Shown here in pieces: positions 54,316-63,296 of a DNA stretch of 64,000 nucleotides. The position numbers and the translations under genes are program-made. The DNA is taken from assembly GCF_001298445.1 (NCBI RefSeq), contig NZ_CP012036.1, forward strand, positions 3,563,351 through 3,627,350, given 5' to 3'. Below the pieces are notes generated by a model that saw only the letters and a list, made by a program, of their open reading frames with translations, made no database searches and had not been told where the DNA came from. Source of the DNA: Nostoc piscinale CENA21 (GTDB lineage: Bacteria > Cyanobacteriota > Cyanobacteriia > Cyanobacteriales > Nostocaceae). How positions within the stretch are numbered: the first letter of the stretch is position 1; the number at the start of each line of letters is the position of its first letter.

Positions 54316-55407
54316 TTAAAATCCCATTGCAGTGGCTACATCTTTCAGTTCTGCTGGGATGCCTTGTTTAAATTGACTGTCACTGTGCTTAATTGCTGTA
54401 TCAGGGTCTTTCAAACCATTACCAGTCAGCACACAAACCACTGTTGCACCTGTGGGTACTTGGTCTTTAACTTTTAATAATCCCGCCACAGAAGCGGCGC
54501 TGGCTGGTTCACAGAAAATACCTTCGGATGCAGCCAACAATCGATAAGCGTCGAGAATTTCTGCATCGGTGACAGCCGCAAAACTTCCTTGACTCGCTGT
54601 TTGCGCGGCGATCGCTTTATCCCAACTAGCTGGATTCCCAATCCGAATGGCTGTGGCGATGGTTTCGGGATGGGTGACTGGTTGACCGTTGACTAAGGGT
54701 GCGGCACCTGCGGCTTGGAATCCCATCATTTTGGGCAGGCGATCGCATTTACCTGCTTGGTGGTATTGACAAAATCCCATCCAATATGCTGATATATTTC
54801 CCGCATTGCCCACGGGGATACATAGCCAATCGGGAGCGTTACCCAAAGCATCAACAACTTCAAAGGCTCCGGTTTTTTGTCCTTCTAAGCGGTAAGGGTT
54901 AACGGAATTTACCAAGGTTACTGGGTAACTCTCAGCCATATCCCGGACAATTTCTAAGGCGCGGTCAAAGTTACCTTTAATTGCTAAAACTTCTGCACCA
55001 TACAATAAAGCCTGTGCTAATTTGCCCAAAGCGACGTAACCATCAGGAATCAAAACAAAGGCTTTCATCCCGCCACGTTTAGCATAAGCGGCGGCGGCGG
55101 CGGAAGTATTACCTGTACTGGCACAAATTACGGCTTTTGCGCCTGCTTCCTTGGCTTTGGAAATGGCCATTGTCATTCCCCGGTCTTTAAAACTGCCGGT
55201 GGGGTTGAGGCCATCGTACTTGACAAATACATTCACTTGTCTGCCAATGCGTTCTGCGATCGCCGGCACCGGAATTAAGGGAGTATTACCCTCTAACAAG
55301 GTAACAACAGGCGTTTTGTCACTGACAGGTAAGTATTCACGATAGGCTTCTATCAGTCCGGGCCAAGGTTGGCGATGAGATTTAGCAACAGACAAGCTCA
55401 CAGTCAC
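54316..55407 (-). CDS. thrC: Threonine synthase
   Basis: 363 aa, PLP-dependent fold type II. Converts O-phosphohomoserine to threonine. The PLP lysine lies in NPTGSFKDRGM (K74), the phosphate-binding loop is VGNAGNISAY, and CASTGNTSAAAAAY and LTGNGLKDP are also seen. The size is that of the short bacterial form, without the plant SAM-binding extension. Neighbouring genes are unrelated. Confidence 0.95.
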   Translation of the reverse strand: MTVSLSVAKSHRQPWPGLIEAYREYLPVSDKTPVVTLLEGNTPLIPVPAIAERIGRQVNVFVKYDGLNPTGSFKDRGMTMAISKAKEAGAKAVICASTGNTSAAAAAYAKRGGMKAFVLIPDGYVALGKLAQALLYGAEVLAIKGNFDRALEIVRDMAESYPVTLVNSVNPYRLEGQKTGAFEVVDALGNAPDWLCIPVGNAGNISAYWMGFCQYHQAGKCDRLPKMMGFQAAGAAPLVNGQPVTHPETIATAIRIGNPASWDKAIAAQTASQGSFAAVTDAEILDAYRLLAASEGIFCEPASAASVAGLLKVKDQVPTGATVVCVLTGNGLKDPDTAIKHSDSQFKQGIPAELKDVATAMGF

Positions 55408-55846
55408 AGGTTTTAACAGTTTTTCACTAAAGATTGATCAATTATGGATACGAAAGCTAATGTTTAGCTTTCTTTATCCATCTATTCCAGAAAAATATTA
55501 TCTTTGTTTGGTGTAGTTTTTGAGATTTTTTATTTCGTGCAGATAGTACAGTTTACCATAAAGCCTTTGTACACCCATGTTTTTTATGACTTAAGAGTGA
55601 GAGGAAAAATCAAGGGTTTCGGTGAGGCTGAAAGGCTTACACCCCTATACCCCCACACCCTTACACCCATTCTCAACAGACAAACGTTGGAACACTCCTG
55701 TACTCATCGCCGTCACTTATCACAAAACTCACAATCCATTAAATGATGTGATTAAAAATATACAATCATTTAACAAACCTTAAACCGACATTACTATAAT
55801 ATTTAATATTGGTGTGAGTTGAGTTGTGTATCTATTTAATATAACG
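55408..55846. other. Spacer with dispersed-repeat copy
   Basis: No supported gene (an 80-codon frame at 55504-55746 crosses repeats). The region 55630-55690 has acacccctataccccc runs and a dispersed-repeat copy (ctcaacagacaaacg). Confidence 0.5.
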
Positions 55847-56035
55847 ATGTCTACATCTAGTGTTTCAGAACGGAAATCCCAAGCTGCTTTAGTTAACGAA
55901 CTAAACAAGTCCTATTATCAAGCAGATCAGCAAGCCAAGTTTAAGCACCTGGAAGCAGAGGTAGATTCTCTGTTACAGCAGTTGCAAAACTTGAAAGAGC
56001 AAAGGTTAGCGGCTACTAATTCTGACGAAGAATAA
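55847..56035 (+). CDS. Small coiled-coil protein, conserved hypothetical
   Basis: 62 aa from ATG 55847; an upstream GTG at 55826 would add seven residues. It is a charged helical protein (LVNELNKSYYQADQQAKFKH, then LEAEVDSLLQQLQNLKEQRL) with a heptad pattern in its second half. Small proteins of this kind recur in cyanobacteria, but no function is known to me. The 178 bases behind it contain two HIP1-type sites and nothing else. Confidence 0.55.
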   Translation: MSTSSVSERKSQAALVNELNKSYYQADQQAKFKHLEAEVDSLLQQLQNLKEQRLAATNSDEE

Positions 56036-56341
56036 GTTCTCTTAACCAGAGCGATCGCCTACATAACATCAACCTGAACCTTTAATAAACGCTTAAAACC
56101 TTAGTTGAAACAATTTTCTAACCAGAGAACCTAACTTTGGCGATCGCTATTCAAACCTCAACAAGTTTTGACATTGAAAACCTGCTGTACAGATTACTCT
56201 ACCACTACCCTAATTATGGGGGTATGGGTACACTACTGATCTTCTGTACATGGTTAGAGATTTTATTGTGAATATATGGAAAAAGCTGTTTGAGCAGGTG
56301 AGTACTCAAACAACTTAGCTGAAAAGTTGTATTGAGAATTT

Positions 56342-58244
56342 CTAGAACCGGAAAGTTGTCCGAATTGTGCCGACATAGATAGTGTCGTTTTTTGCTGTTG
56401 TGTTCGGGGTTGAACAGAATGATAAACCCTGGAGTAATTGAGATATTGCTATTAACTTGATAACGATACAAAGCTTCTAAATGGTAGGAAGTATCGCTAT
56501 CTTCCCGACGCGCACTTGTCGCCGTCAGAGTGCGTGGCCCGTAATCATTGCTTGTCACCTTTGGCGGCTGACCAAAGATAATCCCACCGACATTACCTTT
56601 TTTACCCAAGTCGGGAAATCCTAGAGTCACAGCCCAGTTCCAAATATCGGCTTTATCACCTCTATTGACTGTATTGGTAACAGAGTTTCTTCCAGAACTA
56701 GCTTCGGCGATCGCCTGTGTATAACCCACCCAACCAGATAAGATGAATTTATCACTCAACTTGTAACTACTTTGAATGCCATAGTGATTAGCTGATGTGG
56801 CAATGGGAATTGCAGTCGTCCCAAAAGGATTATTGGCAAATGTACTTCCTTCCGAACCGGAGACATTCACATCACCAGTTGCGACTCCATTACCATCAAC
56901 CGCACTAAAGTAAGAATGGGCGTAAGTAAAAGCCAGAGTCAAATCTTTATTTGGTTGAAACGCCACTTGTCCTAATGCGCCATAACTCCCATCAAACAAA
57001 CCTCTACCATCAAGAGGATTTTCCGCATTTCTGGCTATATAACCGCCCGACAAGGTGATAGCATCACTCAACTTGAAGATAGCACTGACACCAGAACCTC
57101 TACCAACCGCCAGACCAGAGTTACTCGCACGATAAATTGGTGCAAAACGACCAAACCTCGATATAGCCCCTGTCGTTGCAGCTGAAAATAAGGGGTTAAC
57201 TGTGTTGAAATTATCAAAAAATGAACCGCCAATAGCATCAACCGTCACATTCAACTTATCCCCAATCGGGAAGTTATAAAATAACTTGGCCAAGCCAAAA
57301 CTATTGTCTGGCTCAAGAGTTGTATCCCAAGCCAACCGCGTCATATTCGTCCCAGAAACTTGATTTGTCGCATTGAAAGCCAGAGTATTATTCGCTCTCA
57401 ATATCAGGCGTAAGCGGTCTTGACCGTAAAAACTGGAATCAAAGATGATTCGCACCCGGTCAGCAAAAATTGTGTTATCTTCCAAGTCCCGTCCGCCAGC
57501 ACTTCTATAAGCTGCGGCTTCTCTGGCGGCTCTACTTTCACCAGGGGTATTATTGATAGTCCGCCACGCATCGGAAGTTAAAGCTTTTTCATCACCATAC
57601 ACACCACCAAAGGTCAAGATTACATCCCCGGATAATTTGGTCGTGGTAGAAAACTGATTGGCTTCTAGTTCGGCGGTGCGTGCTTCCAATGGGTCAATTC
57701 TGCCACGCAACTCAACTAAACCATCAGCAAATTCTTGTTGCAGCTTTTGTAAGGTTTCTAAGTCTTCTTTTCTCACAGCGTCGGCGGTACTTGTGGCAAT
57801 TAGTGCATTAATTTTTTCCAAACAAGCATTTAAACCAGCTGCAAATTCATAGCGCGTCATCGCCCGATTACCCCGATAGGTACTGTTAGGATAACCTGCA
57901 ATACACCCATATCGCTCAACTAAAGATTGTAGTGCTTGGAATGCCCAGTCTGTAGGTTGCACATCCGATAGTTGCGATACGGATGTTACTTGATTCATAG
58001 TATCGGAATTATCAGCTTCTTGGGTTAATTCTGATACAGAAGTTTGATTAATTTCAGTTGCCGTTTGAGCAACAAGAGTATCTTGTAATTGTGGTGAAAC
58101 TAACTTGATACTTTCTGCTTGTAATTCATCTGGAGATTCAATTACAGAATTTGCTAATGCCTTTTGATTCGTAACGACACTAGCAAGTAGCAGTATTGGA
58201 CTGATCCATACTGCGCTGCGTAAAACACTATTCATGAGCCTCAC
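56342..58244 (-). CDS. SLH-domain outer membrane porin (OprB/iron-uptake type), frame interrupted at the 3' end
   Basis: N-terminal signal peptide (about 1-31), then an SLH domain (VSQLSDVQPTDWAFQALQ...TRYEFAAGLNACLEKI, about 92-145) binding peptidoglycan-linked polysaccharide, a coiled coil and a large beta barrel. This is the main porin type of cyanobacterial outer membranes, some members being needed for iron uptake. As given, the frame reads on to 56214 with a foreign tail. One base less in the 6-T run at 56398-56403 gives NSKNDTIYVGTIRTTFRF and stop at 56342-56344. The terminal aromatic residue is what beta-barrel assembly requires, so the shorter form is certainly the original. Confidence 0.9.
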
Positions 58245-58637
58245 ACCTGAACTTAACTACACCAGTAGGTTGGTAAAAGTATATACTAAACCAATAAAGT
58301 TGGTAAAGTTAGTCTATCATGGGTTAAGGACAGTTTAAAAGTTTACCCAGCAAAGTTGTGTGGGAATGTTAACAACTCAAGAAAATACTCACTCTGCTGG
58401 GAGGAAGAGCATAGGGAAGAGAGGAAAAAACTTTTACACCCAGTCTTCACAGATAATCTTACAGCTAAAATACCGACTTTATTTAAAAGTTCCAACTTTA
58501 TTGGTATAAGTTACAGAGAGAGGATAAATCTAAAAATATAGTTAAAAAAGAGTAATACTCCTAATATTGCTAAATTTTGAAGATAGTAAATGCTATATTG
58601 AATCTGTCAATAATACTGAGCCAGGGAGCAATTTAAA
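58245..58637. promoter_or_regulatory. Divergent promoter region, porin / molbindin
   Basis: Just upstream of the porin start, gttggtaaaagt (58269-58280) and gttggtaaagtt (58299-58310) form a direct repeat 30 bases apart, close to three helical turns, a possible operator. A related attggtataagtt lies at 58499. A dispersed-repeat copy is at 58438-58462. The factor is not known. Confidence 0.35.
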
Positions 58638-58847
58638 ATGCAAGTTAGTGCGCGTAATGCTTTAAAAGGAACAGTTAAAAAAGTTGAAGTTGGCAGTGTT
58701 AATACAGAAGTTAGCGTAGAAATTGCCAATGGTGTAGAAGTCACAGCAATCATTACAAAATCATCTGCGGAAAATCTGAAACTCGCTGAAGGTAAACAGG
58801 TTTATGCCATTGTTAAAGCTACTGATGTAATGATTGCTATTGATTAA
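58638..58847 (+). CDS. Molbindin (single TOBE/Mop domain)
   Basis: 69 aa: ARNALKGTVKKVEVGSVNTE, VSVEIANGVEVTAIITKSSAE, LKLAEGKQVYAIVKATDVMI, a complete Mop/TOBE domain. Such proteins form hexamers storing molybdate or tungstate, feeding molybdenum cofactor or nitrogenase in diazotrophs. The ribosome site ggagc is eleven bases before ATG. A terminator follows at once. Confidence 0.92.
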   Translation: MQVSARNALKGTVKKVEVGSVNTEVSVEIANGVEVTAIITKSSAENLKLAEGKQVYAIVKATDVMIAID

Positions 58848-58877
58848 TTAATTTATTTTTTTATCAATACATCAAAT

Positions 58878-58905
58878 AAAGGGCAGATTAACTGCCCTTT
58901 ATTAT
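58878..58905 (+). terminator. Terminator after molbindin gene
   Basis: Perfect 9-bp stem aaagggcag / ctgcccttt with a five-base loop (attaa), then a weakly T-rich tail. Confidence 0.7.
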
Positions 58906-59022
58906 GGGATTATGGGTAATTACCAACTAAATTAAGTCATATCTAAAAGCAGGATATCGCCTCTGAAAAAACATCCATTTCTAGAATTAATCTAGAAATT
59001 TTTTCAGTTGAAATTATGAGAC

Positions 59023-59293
59023 TTAACTTTCATGTTTGGTTGATAAAATCCATAATAAATCTAACCATAATTGCGGATGAGTGTGTTTAAGTTGAGACAT
59101 AGGGTCTCGTACTAAGTTGGTAGCATTCAAGCACACAACTTCCATTAGTCCTAAATACTGTGCGACTTCTCGCAGTAAATTTTTTTTGCGTGAGGACTGC
59201 ACTCATCAGCTTATCTGGACAACAAATAGTCACATATCGTTTGTGGAAGTAAGTCGGATGCAGATATCGGAACTGGGGGTTATTGACTTTCAC
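59023..59293 (-). pseudogene. Unknown gene, 5'-truncated and frame interrupted
   Basis: On the minus strand an open frame enters from 59362 and reads WEVIRHCYVKVNNPQFRYLH, then PTYFHKRYVTICCPDKLM. At the 8-base A/T run 59180-59187 the frame is lost; one base less restores TQKNLLREVAQYLGLMEVV and the reading continues to a stop at 59023 (ending LDLLWILSTKHES). The reconstructed protein is at least 89 aa from GTG 59293. I do not recognise the family. Its 5' end abuts an HsdR-like remnant on the other strand. Confidence 0.45.
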
Positions 59294-59365
59294 ATAACAG
59301 TGGCGAATTACTTCCCATGCACTAGGATGAGTGTGTTCGCTAATTCCTACGCTGCGGTCATTTTA

Positions 59366-59512
59366 AGCGATCGCGTGCGTTATGCCTTGCATCGAATTAA
59401 CCAGCAAATCTCATCAGCAGCACTTCAAGCAACTATCCGACAGTTGACCACTTTATCTAGTACTAACCTAATTGAAAATAACCTACACTTCCATAAATTA
59501 TTTTTTCTCTAA
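59366..59512 (+). pseudogene. Type I restriction subunit R (HsdR) N-terminal remnant
   Basis: 48 codons, SDRVRYALHRINQQISSAAL, QATIRQLTTL, then LIENNLHFHKLF, fit the conserved helical segment near the N-terminus of HsdR proteins (pattern ALxRxNPxLxxxAxxxAxRxLT...LxxNNxxFHxLL). The rest of the gene, which should be near 1000 residues, is absent. It suggests a lost restriction system at this spot. Confidence 0.45.
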
Positions 59513-59534
59513 ATACAGAGATATAGCACCTCAT

Positions 59535-59576
59535 AACGTGGATAGGACACAGATGAATCTGTGTCCTATCCACGTT
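59535..59576. repeat. Perfect 20-bp palindrome
   Basis: aacgtggataggacacagat (59535-59554) pairs exactly with 59557-59576, separated by two bases. It is too long and symmetrical for chance. It could be a bidirectional terminator, a protein-binding site or the relic of an inverted-repeat element; no T tract follows. The stretch up to 59745 has one dispersed-repeat copy (59697-59731) and no gene. Confidence 0.75.
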
Positions 59577-59745
59577 TATCTGTTGAAAAACAGTGGGAAA
59601 AGCCAGTGAGTTGCGATGAGCAGTCCGTTCGGTCGCCAGACCTGAAGGAACTACCGACGCTTCTACGTTGCTAACACCACGCAACTAGCTCCACTACACC
59701 CCATCCCCACAGACAATCTTGGTGCTTAAGTCTTGACTATATTGC

Positions 59746-60513
59746 TTAAACACCGACTTTTTGTTTTGACCAAACACCGTTTTCATCTTCATCAAAACGC
59801 TGGTGTACGGCTTCCCAGGCAGCTTGTTCGGCATTAAACTCATCACTGGTTTCATTCAATACCGCATTGTAACGCTCGATGAATACTCGTTGAGCTTCTT
59901 GTGACAGATGAGCGCGGACTTCAGGAGATAAATCCTCTGGGCTATTACATGGCCCAGGGCAAGGATGAACCAAAGTTTTGTCCATTGTACTCAGTTCTTC
60001 AGCACCGGCACTTTCTAAAAGTAGTTGAAATTCCCCGGCACGATTAGCTGGTACTTCTGTCATTAATAAAAATTCGCCAGCTTGTAAGCGAGTTTGGTAA
60101 ACTGCGGCCTTATCTTCTGGCATTCCCCAAGCGGTGAACACCGAAACTAAACCAGCACCAGCACTACCTGCGATCGCACCACTGGCTGCCCCTAATAGTA
60201 ATGCACTGATTGGCCCAGCCGCCACAATCGGGCCAACAAAGGGAATGAACAGTACACCTACACCTGTGAGCAAACTCAAGAAAGAGCCAAACAGCGAGCC
60301 AAAAATCGCTCCTGTTCGCAACCCGCCTAAAATTACATCTTTTTTAGTAATAAAGCCTGCAATTCTCGTTTCTGACTGGAAGTTTCGTCCCATCACCGAA
60401 ATATGATCTCTGGGTACGCCTCGGTCGAGTAAACGTCGAATTACATCATCAACTTGCTTCTGTTCTTTAAATACAGCCGAAATAGTACGCTCTGCTTGAT
60501 AGACTTCTGGCAC
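59746..60513 (-). CDS. General-stress-type membrane protein with ChaB domain
   Basis: 255 aa from the GTG at 60513, chosen because aaggag lies seven bases upstream; the frame to 60603 lacks such a site. The N-terminal part (VFKEQKQVDDVIRRLLDRGVPRDHISVMG) resembles stress proteins of the YflT/17M type. Then a Gly/Ala-rich hairpin of two long hydrophobic helices (about 67-130) follows. The C-terminus (LSPEVRAHLSQEAQRVFIERYNAVL...AAWEAVHQRF) is a ChaB domain. It is downstream of a dps gene on the same strand, suggesting an oxidative or desiccation stress operon. Function is not proven. Confidence 0.75.
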   Translation of the reverse strand: MPEVYQAERTISAVFKEQKQVDDVIRRLLDRGVPRDHISVMGRNFQSETRIAGFITKKDVILGGLRTGAIFGSLFGSFLSLLTGVGVLFIPFVGPIVAAGPISALLLGAASGAIAGSAGAGLVSVFTAWGMPEDKAAVYQTRLQAGEFLLMTEVPANRAGEFQLLLESAGAEELSTMDKTLVHPCPGPCNSPEDLSPEVRAHLSQEAQRVFIERYNAVLNETSDEFNAEQAAWEAVHQRFDEDENGVWSKQKVGV

Positions 60514-60638
60514 TTGAATACTCCTTAAAATCTGCTTTTTATAGTTGACTGACAAACAGGCAAATGCGGGAGATAATTGCTTCCCGCAGCCTAGTATGTT
60601 CAATCAGATCCTATTTTTAGAGGTAAATCTGCGTTTGA

Positions 60639-61178
60639 CTACACGCCCACAGGAGTTTTTGTGCCTGTTTCTGGCTTGCTGCCATCTGGCTGCAATTCTT
60701 GTCCTTCAATAAAAGAGCGCAGCATCCAAGCCATTTCTTCATGCTCTTCCATCAGTCCGGTTAAAAAGTCAGCAGTTCCTTCATCATGGAATTCTTCACT
60801 TGACTGATCTATATGTTCTCTGAGGTTGCGAATAATTTGCTCATGATCTTCCACCAGATTTGCTACCATCCCTGTGGCTGTGGGAACATCACCTGAATGT
60901 TCTTTGAGAGTAGCAATTTGGAGAAATCCTTCCATTGTGCCAACAGGGTAACAACCTAAAGCTCTCACCCGTTCAGCTAAAGCATCAATATTTTCAGTCA
61001 GTTTTTCGTAATGTTCTTCCCATAGTTGGTGCAAGCTACGAAACTGAGGGCCAACGACATCCCAATGATACTTTTTGGTTTTTACTAAAAGTAAATAGGC
61101 ATCCGCCAAATCTTGATTTAACAGATTAGCTACACCTTGACGCTGTTCTTCTGTCAAACCGATGTTGATTGCACGCAT
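60639..61178 (-). CDS. dps: Dps-family ferritin with canonical ferroxidase residues
   Basis: 179 aa. Four-helix Dps fold with the standard motif KKYHWDVVGPQFRSLHQLWEEHYEKL followed by NIDALAERVRALG, keeping both histidines and the D/E pair lost in the other Dps of this window. It stores iron and protects DNA from peroxide. The C-terminal 20 residues are a flexible Pro/Thr-rich tail. It is followed at 126 bases by the ChaB-domain gene. Two Dps paralogs in 64 kb fits Nostocales, which keep four or five. Confidence 0.9.
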   Translation of the reverse strand: MRAINIGLTEEQRQGVANLLNQDLADAYLLLVKTKKYHWDVVGPQFRSLHQLWEEHYEKLTENIDALAERVRALGCYPVGTMEGFLQIATLKEHSGDVPTATGMVANLVEDHEQIIRNLREHIDQSSEEFHDEGTADFLTGLMEEHEEMAWMLRSFIEGQELQPDGSKPETGTKTPVGV

Positions 61179-61339
61179 TGATTTTAATTCCTAAATAGAC
61201 TTATTTATAAGTTCACAAAAATCAAATATTATTTACATCAACCATAGGAAAGATTACTAGAGAAGAATTATTTACAACTTAGGGTACGCTTCATTTATGA
61301 CTTAGAATAGAAAAAATTTCAATCAATTATGAACAGCAA

Positions 61340-61370
61340 GATACCCGAATTCTTCAAGAATTCGGGTATC
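61340..61370. repeat. 15-bp hairpin repeat (gatacccgaattctt)
   Basis: gatacccgaattctt (61340-61354) and its exact complement (61356-61370) are separated by one base. The same type, cccgatttctt / aagaagtcggg, is at 16729-16751. It is probably a dispersed palindrome that may end transcripts. The remaining bases of 61179-61530 show nothing. Confidence 0.7.
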
Positions 61371-61530
61371 TAAATATTTCCAATTTTCCGAACCAAAGAT
61401 GAAGAGTGTGAATACTAATCAGCAGCCAAAGTCTTTACTTGGTACATAATTATCATTCAAAGATTATGCAGTATTACCCAATATCACTAGTTAGATTACC
61501 TTTGTAACTGCTAATTAGTATTTTTACTTT

Positions 61531-61890
61531 TTACTTTTTACCTGTAACTTTTTCCAACAGGTTTTCTACTTCATCTCTCACTGAGGTTGCATCTTGGGAA
61601 TTTTCAGGACGCTTCATTTTATCAATATCAGCATCACCTTGAACTTCGTTGAGTCCTTTGTTAGACTCTTCTTGCACCTTATTCAATCCTGGAGGTGCGG
61701 ATCTACCAACTTCATCAGTTTTCTTTTGAGTTTCTAGCAGTTGTGTGGTAGCTTCTGTAGGCTCACTTTTATAGCTTTCAATTGCCAAAGCTGGAAAAGC
61801 ATTAGAAAATAAAACTAATGCACAGGTAAAAGCTACAATTAGGAAACGTACTGGACGTAATAGAGATAGAACAGAAGTCATATTTTTCAT
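61531..61890 (-). CDS. Exported low-temperature-induced-type protein
   Basis: 119 aa. An N-terminal signal peptide (hydrophobic FLIVAFTCALVLFSNAFPALA, about 17-36, with an Ala-x-Ala cleavage site) is followed by a hydrophilic, probably disordered region (SYKSEPTEATTQLLETQKKT, NKVQEESNKGLNEVQGDADI). The pattern matches cyanobacterial proteins annotated as low-temperature induced, recalled from memory. It is likely a periplasmic or lumenal stress protein. The neighbouring stress genes on the same strand fit that role. Confidence 0.6.
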   Translation of the reverse strand: MKNMTSVLSLLRPVRFLIVAFTCALVLFSNAFPALAIESYKSEPTEATTQLLETQKKTDEVGRSAPPGLNKVQEESNKGLNEVQGDADIDKMKRPENSQDATSVRDEVENLLEKVTGKK

Positions 61891-62515
61891 GTGAATTCCT
61901 CAAAAACAACGTTAACAACACATAAGTTATAATTTTCCAGCGCAGCAAATTTTAGCCATCATCAAAATAAATGTTGGCGCAAAATTATTAAGATATGCTT
62001 GGCTGGTGAGTTATTTTTAGGTAGATATTTGCAGAATAATTTAATTGTGAATTACTTGCACTGTTGGCTGAACTAAAGCTGTTATAGCCATTCAGTGTTT
62101 AGCTGTTTCACAATCATTTCTCTAGCGAATTTCACCTAACTTATATTTACGTTGAATCATCCTACTTTGGGATCGACCTGTAGAGTGAAGTTAATCACTT
62201 CTGAGTTAGAGGGAATATCAACCTGTAGGTAGAGTGGCAAAATATCACTAATTTTGACGGTTTATTGAGTTTATTTGGTGGTGATGTGGCTTAGTTGCTA
62301 GATTAGCTTGTGGTATTTATCAAGGAATCTGCTTTGATTGCGATGTCGAGGGAAAACGAAAAATTAGCGATGTCTGACGACAAGTCCTACTCTTCGAGAA
62401 AGACTTCGTCTAACGGGTTCAGGGGTTCAGACTCGACGGGAACCGCCAAGACTCTGATCCCTTTACCGCTTTGCATCTACGCACCCATTTAACTAGATTT
62501 TTCTCTCCAGAGATT
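61891..62515. other. Spacer upstream of endonuclease V gene
   Basis: 625 bases. At 62360-62460 the base composition is higher in GC and reads like a degenerate copy of the tcgagaaagacttcg-ctaacgggttc-type dispersed repeat of Nostocales; a 60-codon frame across it is not credible. The rest is AT-rich and featureless. Confidence 0.4.
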
Positions 62516-63181
62516 ATGAATATTCATCAACTTCATGCTTGGCCTCAAACCCTAGAAGAAGCTATCACTATTCAAGAAAGTTTGCGCGAACAAGTAATTA
62601 CAGAAGATCAACTCCCAGAAACTATTAGTTATGTTGCTGGTGTCGATATGGGTTTTGCAGAGGAGGGTAAAGTTAGCCGCGCTGCTGTAGCAGTGCTGAG
62701 TTTTCCTGATTTAAAAGTTGTAGAAACAGCCTTGGCGCATCGTCCGACTTCATTTCCCTACATTCCTGGGTTTCTTTCCTTTCGAGAAATTCCGGCTGTA
62801 CTGGATGCTTTAGCAAAAATTCAAACAGTACCAGATGTTATTCTCTGTGATGGACAAGGTATTGCCCATCCCCGCAGATTAGGTATAGCCAGCCATCTTG
62901 GGGTAATTTTAGATATGCCGACAATTGGTGTCGCTAAATCACTGTTAATTGGCAAGCATCAAGAATTGCTAGAAGCTAGAGGTAGTTGGCAACCACTCAT
63001 ACATAAAGGTGAAACTGTTGGTGCAGTGTTACGGACGCGCGTTGGCGTTAAACCTTTGTATATTTCTAGTGGTCACAAAATTAGCTTAACTACAGCAATT
63101 GATTATGTATTACGCTGTACACCAAAGTACAGATTACCAGAAACAACCCGTGTCGCGGATAAGTTAGCGTCTAATAGATAA
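62516..63181 (+). CDS. nfi: Endonuclease V
   Basis: 221 aa from the ATG at 62516; a longer frame from 62471 adds repeat-derived residues. Endonuclease V cuts the second phosphodiester bond 3' to deoxyinosine in DNA. Seen are the metal-binding aspartate in VAGVDMGF, the conserved RPTSFPYIPGFLSFRE wedge region, DGQGIAHPRRLGIASHLG with the second aspartate, and VAKSLL. The length fits the bacterial enzyme. Confidence 0.94.
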   Translation: MNIHQLHAWPQTLEEAITIQESLREQVITEDQLPETISYVAGVDMGFAEEGKVSRAAVAVLSFPDLKVVETALAHRPTSFPYIPGFLSFREIPAVLDALAKIQTVPDVILCDGQGIAHPRRLGIASHLGVILDMPTIGVAKSLLIGKHQELLEARGSWQPLIHKGETVGAVLRTRVGVKPLYISSGHKISLTTAIDYVLRCTPKYRLPETTRVADKLASNR

Positions 63182-63296
63182 TCAGTGAAACATTCAGAAA
63201 AGTCAACATTGCAGCACGCATGACAAAAAAGATACGCTGGAATAGTGTAGAAATGTATAGAATCTTGTAAAGATATAAAATATAGTCTTTTTTAAG

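Noticed and set aside
55504..55746. 80-codon frame
   Set aside because: Runs through acaccc runs and a dispersed repeat; composition unlike protein.
58356..58541. 61-codon frame between porin and molbindin
   Set aside because: Overlaps a dispersed-repeat copy and has no family character.
62310..62492. 60-codon frame before endonuclease V
   Set aside because: Crosses a GC-richer dispersed-repeat segment, no ribosome site.
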